From contig CAKNKY010000007.1 of the NCBI GenBank assembly GCA_930987725.1, positions 1 to 62,233 on the forward strand: a DNA stretch of 62,233 nucleotides. The letters are read 5' to 3'. This DNA comes from an uncultured Anaeromassilibacillus sp. (GTDB lineage Bacteria > Bacillota > Clostridia > Oscillospirales > Acutalibacteraceae). The translations under genes were made by a program, and so were the position numbers. The notes beneath the pieces are model-generated. The model was not told the DNA's origin. It searched no databases and saw only the letters and a list, made by a program, of their open reading frames with translations. Shown one piece after another: positions 27,370 to 34,620 of this stretch (positions are counted from its first letter, which is position 1; every line of letters starts with the position of its first letter).

Positions 27370-28089
27370 ATGTTGCAGATCCTATTATGCGGGTTGGCCG
27401 CAGCGCTCCTGGCATATCTGCTCGGGAGCATCAGCTTCTCCATCCTTTTCACAAAGCTGTTTGATCACAAGAAAGATATTCGCACGATGGGCAGCGGAAA
27501 CGCGGGGGCGACAAATGTGCTGCGCTCCGTTGGTGCAAAAGCCGCAGCCTGTACATTCCTCTGTGATTTCGGCAAGGGCATCCTTTCCGTCTACATCGGC
27601 CGTCTTCTGTTCGCATGGGCGGCTTCCCAGGTGTCCATTCCCGGCATCGGATCCGGGGAATTGATTCAGTATGGAGCCTATCTTTCCGGTTTCTTCTGTG
27701 CCATGGGCCACATTTTCCCTCTCTATTTCGGCTTTAAGGGCGGCAAGGGTGTCCTGACAAGCTGGGCCATCATCGCGCTCATCGATTGGCGTGCGTTCGT
27801 GCTTGTAATCGTGGTGTTCATCATCGTATTTCTGTGCAGCCGCATTGTGTCGCTTGCCTCCATCTGCGCAGCCGGATCGTTCCCGGTGTTCACGCTGATC
27901 CTCAACTTTTTTGTGGACTACCTGCACCAGAGTTCTGCCGCAGGGCCGACTTCTTTGCTTTATGTGTGCAGCACTTTTATCATTGCGGCGCTCCAGGCGT
28001 CTATTCTCATCTACAAGCACCGCGCCAACATTCAGCGTCTGCGCGCAGGGGAAGAAAAGAAGATCTCCATCAAGAAAAAGGAAAAGTGA
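27370..28089 (+). CDS. plsY: Acyl-phosphate:glycerol-3-phosphate acyltransferase
   Basis: An integral membrane enzyme that moves the acyl group from acyl-phosphate to sn-1 of glycerol-3-phosphate, the first step of phospholipid synthesis; 239 residues, slightly longer than usual, with a basic C-terminal tail. Motif 1 GSGNAGATNVLR and motif 2 FGFKGGKGV are present, with GHIFP between them. About five hydrophobic segments are visible. No plsX or fapR lies nearby. The ribosome site (AGAAAGGA) is rather far from the ATG. Confidence 0.94.
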   Translation: MLQILLCGLAAALLAYLLGSISFSILFTKLFDHKKDIRTMGSGNAGATNVLRSVGAKAAACTFLCDFGKGILSVYIGRLLFAWAASQVSIPGIGSGELIQYGAYLSGFFCAMGHIFPLYFGFKGGKGVLTSWAIIALIDWRAFVLVIVVFIIVFLCSRIVSLASICAAGSFPVFTLILNFFVDYLHQSSAAGPTSLLYVCSTFIIAALQASILIYKHRANIQRLRAGEEKKISIKKKEK

Positions 28090-28113
28090 GTTCCGAAAAC
28101 AGAACTGCCTTTC

Positions 28114-28142
28114 AAAGCGCACGGCATCGCCGTGCGCTTTTT
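28114..28142 (+). terminator. Terminator after plsY
   Basis: A 12-bp stem AAAGCGCACGGC with its complement (28114-28125 and 28129-28140), loop ATC, ending in TTTTT. Confidence 0.9.
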
Positions 28143-28150
28143 GCACTAAT

Positions 28151-28412
28151 ATGCTTTAGCGAAACGACAACCCCCGGCTAGGTCGGGGAGAGTAAAAAAG
28201 CTTTAGATTCAAGCATCGAGCGAAGCGAGAAAAAATCAACAACATTACTATTATCAGGAAGTTGATCTTAGATGAACAGTGCCCGTTTACGGGCTGTGGG
28301 GCAAGTGATGCAAGAGACGGATTTTTCAGTGCCTCTTGAGAGGCTTGCCGGTACGATGCCCTTCTAGGGCTTTCCCAAGCCCCCGGCTTTGCCGGGGGTC
28401 ATGACTGCGACC
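28151..28412 (+). mobile_element. Palindrome-bounded non-coding insert, IS200/IS605-like remnant or structured RNA
   Basis: This gene-free stretch between the plsY and rpmB terminators has two related end palindromes, both starting CCCCCGGC: a 7-bp stem at 28172-28188 (loop TAG, one G-T pair) and a perfect 8-bp stem at 28380-28398 (loop TTT). Between them lie perfect hairpins at 28235-28266 (ATCAAC/GTTGAT), 28281-28294 (GCCCGT/ACGGGC), 28331-28344 (GCCTCT/AGAGGC) and 28358-28370 (GCCCT/AGGGC). GGCAAG (28300-28305) can also pair with CTTGCC (28344-28349), and CAAGAG (28311-28316) with CTCTTG (28333-28338), which gives competing or pseudoknot-like folds. Subterminal palindromes and a TTTTTCAGTGC stretch resemble IS200/IS605 ends and TnpB guide RNAs. 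No transposase frame remains. The strand given is a guess from the right-end hairpin. Confidence 0.45.
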
Positions 28413-28425
28413 GGTAAAAGGGGTA

Positions 28426-28457
28426 AGAAAAAAGGACTCCCTTTTCAAGGAGTCCTT
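28426..28457 (-). terminator. Terminator of rpmB
   Basis: On the minus strand AAGGACTCC pairs with GGAGTCCTT (28457-28449 with 28440-28432) over an 8-base loop, followed by a T tract (A-run at 28427-28433 on the plus strand). Confidence 0.85.
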
Positions 28458-28479
28458 GCATTCTTCGTCGTCTTGTGCA

Positions 28480-28668
28480 TCAGACAGCGCGGGTAACCTT
28501 GCCGGAACGCAAGCAGCGGGTGCAGGCGTAAACGCGCTTCGGACTGCCGTCCACAATCGCTTTCACACGTCTGATGTTCGGCTTCCAAGTTCTGTTCGAA
28601 CGTCTGTGGGAATGGGAGACCTGAATGCCAAATGCAACGTTCTTGCCGCAAATTTCACACTTTGCCAT
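28480..28668 (-). CDS. rpmB: 50S ribosomal protein L28
   Basis: A 62-residue L28 protein beginning MAKCEICGKNVAFG and containing the typical SHSHRRSNRTWKPN stretch. It is the zinc form, with CEIC near residue 4 and CTRC near residue 50. The ATG at 28668 follows AAAAGGAGGTG; the longer frame from 28692 would run through that ribosome site. It is a single gene with its own promoter and terminator. Confidence 0.96.
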   Translation of the reverse strand: MAKCEICGKNVAFGIQVSHSHRRSNRTWKPNIRRVKAIVDGSPKRVYACTRCLRSGKVTRAV

Positions 28669-28714
28669 GTCTGCACCTCCTTTTGAGGACAATCTATGAG
28701 CTTACAACATTCGT

Positions 28715-28743
28715 ATTCTATCAGGTTTTTTGAAGAAAAGCAA
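28715..28743 (-). promoter_or_regulatory. Promoter of rpmB
   Basis: On the minus strand TTGCTT (28743-28738), a 17-base spacer and TAGAAT (28720-28715), with TGA just before it as an extended -10. Confidence 0.85.
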
Positions 28744-28803
28744 GAGCTATTTTCTATTTTTCAGATATTTTCTTTTGCGGAAGCGGCTGTTCGGGGATTG
28801 GGC

Positions 28804-28832
28804 TTGTTTTTGTGAGGAGGCTATATTATAAT
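28804..28832 (+). promoter_or_regulatory. Promoter of the M50 protease-scpAB operon
   Basis: TTGTTT (28804-28809), a 17-base spacer and TATAAT (28827-28832), giving a leader of about 110 bases. Confidence 0.75.
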
Positions 28833-28952
28833 ACATTCAAGTATACCGGTTCGATTTGACACCGGAAAGGAATCTTCTTTGTTATTTTTGGGAAAATAGA
28901 GGAATCCGATTTCCGGCACGTCCATTTGGTTTGCGGGGAGGAATACCCATTT

Positions 28953-29672
28953 ATGCTGATTGAAGCCCTTCGCAGTCTCGCAGGGGGAGGCGGCCTTTCT
29001 CTGGCCGGGCTGCTCATGCAGCTTCTCGCTGTGGCCTGCATCGTTTTTTTCGTTACACCGCTTCATGAGCTCGCGCACGGGTTCGTGGCATATAAGCTGG
29101 GAGATCCCACAGCAAAGCAGTGCGGCAGGCTGACGCTGAACCCCCTGGCCAGCCTTGATCCTGTGGGTGCTCTTGGCATCCTGCTTTTCGGCATCGGCTG
29201 GGCCAAGCCGGTGCCCGTCAATCCCTACTATTTTCGCCATCCAAAGCGTGATATGGCCATCACGGCGATTGCCGGGCCGGTCAGCAACCTAATTGCAGCT
29301 TTTGTGGGGGCCATTTTCTATCTTGTTCTGGAATGTGTGGCCCGTTCCCTGCCCAGTGTGCAGGGCGCATCCTATCAGGTCCTGTCCGTTCTCTTTACCT
29401 TTTTCTATTTTTTTGTATCCATCAATCTTTCGCTTGCGGTGTTCAATCTGATCCCGGTGCCGCCGCTCGATGGCTCGCGTCTGGTGGCAGCTGCCCTTCC
29501 GGACCGTATCATGTATCAGTATTACCGCTACGAGCGGATTCTGGTGGGCGTATTGTTCCTCATCCTGCTGTCCGGCGCGCTGGATTCGTTTCTCTGGACC
29601 ATTCAAAATGCGCTGTGGGATGCTGTTTTTTCCGTTGCGCTCCTCCCGTTTCAGGCGCTCGGCCTGCTGTGA
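28953..29672 (+). CDS. M50 (site-2 protease family) membrane metallopeptidase
   Basis: 239 residues with about five hydrophobic segments. The zinc motif HELAH lies in the first helix (near residue 36), and the third ligand region NLIPVPPLDGSR is near residue 165, both standard for small rhomboid-like S2P peptidases. Such proteins are almost always encoded directly upstream of scpA in clostridia; the substrate is unknown. ATG 28953 follows GGGGAGGA at 9 bases. The scpA start is 12 bases downstream. Confidence 0.9.
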   Translation: MLIEALRSLAGGGGLSLAGLLMQLLAVACIVFFVTPLHELAHGFVAYKLGDPTAKQCGRLTLNPLASLDPVGALGILLFGIGWAKPVPVNPYYFRHPKRDMAITAIAGPVSNLIAAFVGAIFYLVLECVARSLPSVQGASYQVLSVLFTFFYFFVSINLSLAVFNLIPVPPLDGSRLVAAALPDRIMYQYYRYERILVGVLFLILLSGALDSFLWTIQNALWDAVFSVALLPFQALGLL

Positions 29673-29684
29673 GGAGGGACCCTG

Positions 29685-30428
29685 TTGGACTCTTTTTCCT
29701 ACCATCTGGAAACGTTTGACGGGCCTTTGGATTTGCTTTTGCAGATGCTCTCTAAAAACAAACTGGACATCTGTGAGGTTTCCATCTTGTCCATTGTCGA
29801 TCAGTATGTGGAACAGGTCCATGCCATGCAGGTGTCCAGCATGGATGTGGCGAGCGAATTCTTGGAAATGGCAGCCCGCCTGATTGAGATGAAGACAGCC
29901 GCCCTCCTGCCGCGGCATGAAAAGTCATCCGAGCCGAAGGAGCTGGTGGATCAGCTGCTGCATTATCAGGAATGCAAACGGCTTGCGTCTGTTTTGGCGC
30001 AGCAGCTCTCTTTTGATCTATTTGTCAGGCCGGCGGAAGAGATTGAGCCGGATCAAACGTACCGCCGGAGCCTGGACCCGCAGGCAGTTTTGCGGGCTTA
30101 TCAGATGGCGGTCGGCCGCAAAAAAAGAAGCATGGCGCCTACCCCGGCTACGTTTGCAGGGATTGTGGCCCACCGGATCGTCTCCGTTTCTTCGCAGATT
30201 GTCTCCGTCCTGCGCAAGCTCCGCACAGGCCGGGAGATTTCTTACTATAGCCTATATGAGGGAAAGCAGGATCGTTCCGAGCAGGTGGCCACTTTTCTGG
30301 CCGTTCTGGAGTTGGCCAAAGCGGGCCGTATCTCGGTGGATGGGCCGCTCGGCCGGGAAACGGTCCGCATGCGATCTACGAGCCGTGCAGGGAGGGAGAG
30401 AGAATGGAAAACCTTCAGGGAGCCGTAG
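29685..30428 (+). CDS. scpA: Segregation and condensation protein A
   Basis: The kleisin subunit of the bacterial SMC condensin; 247 residues. The N-terminal SMC-neck binding region begins with FDGPLDLLLQML, and the C-terminal winged helix (about residues 170-235) binds the SMC head. The start is TTG 29685, six bases after GAGGAGGG and in the right place for the family's first residues. It overlaps scpB by 25 bases, so the two are coupled. Confidence 0.95.
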   Translation: MDSFSYHLETFDGPLDLLLQMLSKNKLDICEVSILSIVDQYVEQVHAMQVSSMDVASEFLEMAARLIEMKTAALLPRHEKSSEPKELVDQLLHYQECKRLASVLAQQLSFDLFVRPAEEIEPDQTYRRSLDPQAVLRAYQMAVGRKKRSMAPTPATFAGIVAHRIVSVSSQIVSVLRKLRTGREISYYSLYEGKQDRSEQVATFLAVLELAKAGRISVDGPLGRETVRMRSTSRAGREREWKTFREP

Positions 30429-30931
30429 AGGCCATCCTGTTTGCAAGCGGTGAGCCTGTCCCGCTGAGCAGGCTGTCCGAGGCCCTGCAGGTGGAGAAGG
30501 GAGAGCTCGAAAAAGCGCTCGAAGCGATCTCCGAACGGTATAACCGCCCCGGAAGCGGCATTTCTCTGGTTCGATTGGAACAGAGCTATCAGTTTTGCAG
30601 CAGTCCGCAGTTTTCGCAAGAGGTGCGCAATGCTTTGGAATTGCACCGGAATGCGCCGCTTTCGCAGGCTGCGCTGGAAGTGCTTGCCGTTGTCGCCTAT
30701 CATCAGCCCGTTACGAAAGCGTTTGTCGATCAGGTGCGCGGCGTGGATTGCGGCGGTGTGCTTTCTACGCTTATGGCCAAGAATTTGGTGGAGGAGCGCG
30801 GCCGCATGGAATTGCCGGGCCGCCCGTTGCTTTACGGCACTACCGATCAGTTCCTGCGCTGTATGCACCTCTCCTCGCTGGAAGAGCTGCCGCAGACGGA
30901 GACGCTTCCTTCGCAGAGCGAGGAGGGATAG
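30404..30931 (+). CDS. scpB: Segregation and condensation protein B
   Basis: A winged-helix dimer that binds the ScpA linker in the SMC complex; 175 residues. The family segments AVEAILFASGEPV at the N-terminus and LEVLAVVAYHQPVTK near residue 95 are clear, followed by RGVDCGGVLSTL. The start lies inside scpA with GGGAGGGAG before it. Confidence 0.95.
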   Translation: MENLQGAVEAILFASGEPVPLSRLSEALQVEKGELEKALEAISERYNRPGSGISLVRLEQSYQFCSSPQFSQEVRNALELHRNAPLSQAALEVLAVVAYHQPVTKAFVDQVRGVDCGGVLSTLMAKNLVEERGRMELPGRPLLYGTTDQFLRCMHLSSLEELPQTETLPSQSEEG

Positions 30932-30990
30932 CAGAGACTCGCTCCTTTTCCATCCTGGTCACATGGTGCTGTGCATGAAGGGGGGACAGC

Positions 30991-31650
30991 ATGGCAGTCT
31001 TTCTTGCAATTCTGTTTTTGATCCTTCTGCTCCTTGCCAGTCCGGTGTCCCTTTCCGTTCGGTTGGAACAGGAGTGGCAGGTGGTGCTGCGCTATCTTTT
31101 CCTTTCCTACCGCCTCTGGCCGCAGAAAGAAAAGAAAGAAACGGCGGAAACAACTGAAAATGAAAAGGAAAAGAACGAGGGAAAAGCCGGAAAAAAAGCG
31201 CTGCTGCTGGATACACTAAAGCGCAGAAGCATCCCGGGACTGCTCGATCTGCTTTCCGAGGCGGCCTCGCTCGCCGTGTCCGTTCTGAAGCGTTTCCTTT
31301 CACATGTGCATGTTTCGGAATTTGATCTTTGTCTCACGGTTGCGGGGGAAGACGCGGCCAATGTGGCATTGCAGTACGGCAATGCGTGCGCCGTCGTCTA
31401 TCCGGCTGTCCATGCGCTGATGGCCGCCTGCCGGTGCTCCCGTTACGGCGTCAGCGTCGTGCCGGATTTTCAAAAAAAGGAAACAGAAGTTCGCTTCCTG
31501 GTCCGCGCGCACATTTCACTGTTTTTCATCATCAAGGAGGCGCTTTCCGCGCTGTTCCGGTTCCTTTTGTTCTGGAAGCGGGCACGGCAGGAAACGCCGC
31601 AGCCATCCCCGCAGGGGATACACGATACACAAAAAGGGAAGAGAGGTTGA
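30991..31650 (+). CDS. DUF2953 family membrane-anchored protein
   Basis: 219 residues, similar in place and shape to Bacillus YtfI, which is encoded beside ytfJ. One N-terminal transmembrane helix (residues 3-20) is followed by a short beta strand stretch, a lysine/glutamate-rich linker (about residues 46-70) and a DUF2953 core. A second hydrophobic segment lies near residue 180. Its function is unknown; the pairing with the GerW-type gene hints at a sporulation role. GAAGGGGGG precedes the ATG, and the gene is 7 bases before ytfJ. Confidence 0.8.
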   Translation: MAVFLAILFLILLLLASPVSLSVRLEQEWQVVLRYLFLSYRLWPQKEKKETAETTENEKEKNEGKAGKKALLLDTLKRRSIPGLLDLLSEAASLAVSVLKRFLSHVHVSEFDLCLTVAGEDAANVALQYGNACAVVYPAVHALMAACRCSRYGVSVVPDFQKKETEVRFLVRAHISLFFIIKEALSALFRFLLFWKRARQETPQPSPQGIHDTQKGKRG

Positions 31651-31657
31651 ATCAACT

Positions 31658-32122
31658 ATGAGCGAACATCCGATTGAAGGCATGATGAATACAACGCTGG
31701 AGAAAATCCGCCAGCTGGTGGACGTCAACACCGTCGTCGGCGATCCGATTTCGACGCCGGACGGTACGGTGATCCTGCCGATCTCCAAAATCAGCTATGG
31801 CTTTGCTTCCGGTGGTTCGGATCTGCCCTCGAAGGCGCATCCCGAAAAGAGCTATTTCGGTGGCGGCGCAGGAGCCGGTGTCACAGTGACGCCTCTCGGC
31901 TTTCTGGCGGTGAGCGGCGGAAATGTGCGCCTGCTTCAGATCGATCCCTATAGCAGCTCCGCGGATCGTGTGATCAGCATGATCCCGGAGATTGCAGACA
32001 AAGTCAATGAGCTGATCCAGTCCCGCAAGGGGCAGAAGGAAGCGGAAAAGGCTGCGGAGGCCTTCCGGCGGAAGCGCGAAGAGGAGGAAAAGGCCGTTAC
32101 CATGGAGGACCCCGAGATCTGA
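31658..32122 (+). CDS. ytfJ: GerW family sporulation protein YtfJ
   Basis: 154 residues. The core reads VVGDPISTPDGTVILPISKIS and the glycine-rich FGGGAGAGVTVTPLGFLAV, both diagnostic of YtfJ/GerW. In Bacillus this protein is made in the forespore and is needed for normal spore germination, so the organism is probably able to sporulate. The C-terminal third is a charged helix. It lies between the DUF2953 gene and a DD-carboxypeptidase, the usual clostridial order. Confidence 0.93.
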   Translation: MSEHPIEGMMNTTLEKIRQLVDVNTVVGDPISTPDGTVILPISKISYGFASGGSDLPSKAHPEKSYFGGGAGAGVTVTPLGFLAVSGGNVRLLQIDPYSSSADRVISMIPEIADKVNELIQSRKGQKEAEKAAEAFRRKREEEEKAVTMEDPEI

Positions 32123-32177
32123 TCGGGATATTTGATCAATCAGCCGCATAAGAATGGTTCCGGGCGGGTGATCTATC

Positions 32178-33305
32178 ATGTGGAAACGATTGATCTGTTT
32201 TGTCATGGGGATAGTTGTTTGTCTGGCATCCGATGCCGTTCCGGCCCGGGCGGCGGATCAGCCGTCCGTCTCCGCGGCTTCGGCCATACTGGTGGAAACG
32301 GAGAACGGGCGTGTGCTCTTTGCCAAAAATGCGCAGGAGCCGCGCGCCATGGCCAGCACGACAAAGATTATGACGGCCCTTCTCGCGCTGGAGCAGCCGG
32401 ATCGGGAAATCACCATCACGGAGGAGATGATCCGGGCGGAGGGTTCCTCCATGGGCCTGCGCGCCGGAGACCGGCTGTCCCTGCATGAACTGGCGGCCGG
32501 CATGCTCTCCGTTTCGGGGAACGATGCGGCGAATGCCGCGGCCATTGCCATAGACGGTTCCCTTTCCGCATTTGCCGCTCGGATGAACAGGCGTGCGGCC
32601 GAACTTGGCCTCACGCAAACCCATTTTGTCACACCCTCCGGGCTGGACGCGGAAGGCCATGAGACGACGGCAGCCGACCTGGCGCGGCTGATGCGCTTCG
32701 CTATGGAAAATGAGTTGTTCGCCTCTCTCTGTGGAAGCCCGCAGGTCAGTGTCTCATTTGAGGAGCCGGAGGAGACACGCACGTATACAAATCACAATAA
32801 ACTGCTCACCCTTTTGGAAGGGTGCATCGGGGGAAAAACCGGGTATACGAAGCATGCGGGACGCTGCCTCGTCTCTGCGGCGGAGCGGGACGGCATACGG
32901 CTTGTCGCCGTGACGCTCTCCGATCCGGATGACTGGAACGATCACATGGCGCTCATGGAATACGGCTTTTCAGAATTGGAGCTTTACACCGAACCGCAGA
33001 CGGCGTATTCCGGGAGCCTTCCCGTCACAGGCGGCAGCGCGCCGTTTGTCTCTGTCCGGGGGGAGGAAGGGGAAGCCTTTCCCGTCCTGCAGGAGGAGGC
33101 GCAGCGCGTGGAGTGCCGCGTGGAGCTTCCGCCGTTTCTCTATGCTCCCGTGCATGCCGGAAGCCAAATTGGTTCCCTCTCCTATTGGCTTGACGGAGAG
33201 GAAAAATGCCGTATGCCTCTTTATGCCGGGCAGGAGATCACGGTGAGACAGGATGACAGAAGTTTTTGGGAAAAAATCGCCTCTTTTTTCGGCCTGAATC
33301 TTTGA
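32178..33305 (+). CDS. dacB: D-alanyl-D-alanine carboxypeptidase (DacB-like)
   Basis: A second S11 penicillin-binding protein, 375 residues. A signal peptide ends near residue 25 (ARA). Motifs: STTKIM (SxxK), SGN (SxN) and GGKTGYTKHAG (KTG). The C-terminal domain is beta-rich with a final amphipathic stretch (FWEKIASFFGL) that may bind the membrane. Position after ytfJ supports the sporulation-type DacB that trims spore cortex. The ribosome site is weak (GGGTGAT), which may lower its output. Confidence 0.87.
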   Translation: MWKRLICFVMGIVVCLASDAVPARAADQPSVSAASAILVETENGRVLFAKNAQEPRAMASTTKIMTALLALEQPDREITITEEMIRAEGSSMGLRAGDRLSLHELAAGMLSVSGNDAANAAAIAIDGSLSAFAARMNRRAAELGLTQTHFVTPSGLDAEGHETTAADLARLMRFAMENELFASLCGSPQVSVSFEEPEETRTYTNHNKLLTLLEGCIGGKTGYTKHAGRCLVSAAERDGIRLVAVTLSDPDDWNDHMALMEYGFSELELYTEPQTAYSGSLPVTGGSAPFVSVRGEEGEAFPVLQEEAQRVECRVELPPFLYAPVHAGSQIGSLSYWLDGEEKCRMPLYAGQEITVRQDDRSFWEKIASFFGLNL

Positions 33306-33372
33306 GGGCGGCGAACGGGGCGAACGCGATAGCCGACCACTTGAATCAAAGGAAAAGGATTGTTGCAGAACC

Positions 33373-34146
33373 ATGGCACAGCAGGAAAAAATCAGATTGC
33401 AGAAAATCATCGCCGACTGCGGCCTCGCCTCGCGCCGGAAAGCGGAGGAGTGGATCGCAGCCGGCGACGTCCGCGTGAACGGGGAAACGGCCGCCCTGGG
33501 CGATAGGGCGGATCCCCGCCGCGATAAAATCACCGTGCGAGGCCGTCCGCTTCACGCAGCGGACGAAAACCGCTATCTTCTCCTCCATAAGCCGCGCGGC
33601 TACATCACCACGATGCGCGACGAGCGCGGCCGCAAATGTGTGGCGGATCTGGTGGAGGATGTGGAGGAGCGCGTCTATCCCGTGGGCAGGCTGGACAAGG
33701 ATTCGGAAGGCCTGCTGCTGTTGACGAACGACGGCGCTTTTGCCAACGCAATGGCCCACCCGGCTTATCATCTGCCGAAAACATACCGCGTCACCATTCA
33801 CCCCGGCGTCACGGAGGATCAGCTCACCCGGATGGAGACGGGCATGGAGATCGAGGGCAGAAAGACGGCCCCGGCCCGCGTGCGCGTTCTTTCCCAGGAA
33901 AAAGGCCGTGTCGTGCTGGAGATCATTCTCTACGAAGGGCGGAACCGCCAGATCCGCCGCATGTGCGAGCAGCTCGGTCTGGAGGTTGCCCGCCTGCGCC
34001 GCACGGCGATGGGGTCTCTGCGTCTCGGCATGCTGCCGCCCGGAAAATGGCGGGAACTGACGAAGGAGGAAGTGCGCCGGCTGCTGCACGAGGCGTCCGG
34101 GCAGGGCGGAGAGGCCCAGCCGGGCCGGAAGGGGGCAGGCAGGTGA
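33373..34146 (+). CDS. rluB: Ribosomal large-subunit pseudouridine synthase B family
   Basis: An RsuA/RluB-type enzyme that converts a 23S rRNA uridine to pseudouridine; 257 residues. An N-terminal S4 domain (about residues 5-50, LQKIIADCGLASRRKAEEWI) is followed by the catalytic aspartate in VGRLDKDSEGLLLLTND near residue 100. GRNRQIRRMCEQLG closes the domain. The Gly-rich tail is unremarkable. The stop overlaps a GTG start of the next gene (GTGA). Confidence 0.93.
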   Translation: MAQQEKIRLQKIIADCGLASRRKAEEWIAAGDVRVNGETAALGDRADPRRDKITVRGRPLHAADENRYLLLHKPRGYITTMRDERGRKCVADLVEDVEERVYPVGRLDKDSEGLLLLTNDGAFANAMAHPAYHLPKTYRVTIHPGVTEDQLTRMETGMEIEGRKTAPARVRVLSQEKGRVVLEIILYEGRNRQIRRMCEQLGLEVARLRRTAMGSLRLGMLPPGKWRELTKEEVRRLLHEASGQGGEAQPGRKGAGR

Positions 34147-34556
34147 TCACGGTTTTGCCTGCTTCCGGGGAGGAAAAAAGCGCCTTTCTGGCGCAGGAAC
34201 CGGAAGCGCTTGAACTTTTTCTCCTGCGGGATGGGGAAACGGAACGGGGGCGTGCCGGTGTAAGCTTGCGCCATGGCTCTCTTTGGATTGTTCTGTTTGA
34301 AACGGAGAAAGGCACGGCGGAGAATCGCCGCTTTTGGGCGGATACACTCCTGCGCGCGGCCGCATCCTGCGCCGCAAACCACGGGGCTTACCGGCTTTGC
34401 TGCACACTTCCGGGGCTGGAATCGTTCTTAAGGAGTGAAGGGTTTTCCAGAGAGGGAAACGTGTGGTCACTCCCCACGGAATCAATCGTAAAAATCAAGA
34501 AGAATGCCGCTTTTTCTGCAAATACCGCTTGTCAAGAATCTGCGGATCGATTATAA
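34143..34556 (+). CDS. Hypothetical protein translationally coupled to rluB
   Basis: A 137-residue frame beginning at a GTG that overlaps the rluB stop. I do not recognise it with confidence. The central part has an alternating strand/helix pattern and ends with LESFLRSEGFSREGNVWSL, which resembles the last strand of a degenerate GNAT acetyltransferase. The last residues overlap the next operon's promoter (34529-34557), so the 3' end doubles as regulatory DNA. The frame stays open upstream inside rluB, which weakens the start choice. No terminator is seen before the next promoter. Confidence 0.55.
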   Translation: MITVLPASGEEKSAFLAQEPEALELFLLRDGETERGRAGVSLRHGSLWIVLFETEKGTAENRRFWADTLLRAAASCAANHGAYRLCCTLPGLESFLRSEGFSREGNVWSLPTESIVKIKKNAAFSANTACQESADRL

Positions 34557-34557
34557 T
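34529..34557 (+). promoter_or_regulatory. Promoter of the biotin carboxyltransferase operon
   Basis: TTGTCA (34529-34534), a 17-base spacer and TATAAT (34552-34557), overlapping the end of the preceding reading frame. Confidence 0.88.
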
Positions 34558-34620
34558 ACTTTTGATTGTTGTTTATTTTTCTGGAATGATAAGAGTACTG
34601 TCATAGAAGGAGGAATTCGC

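Noticed and set aside
28271-28341. Possible TnpB zinc-finger remnant: one frame gives C-x4-CG-x4-RD before a stop
   Set aside because: The match is a few residues only and the spacing is wrong for the TnpB ribbon; chance is likely.
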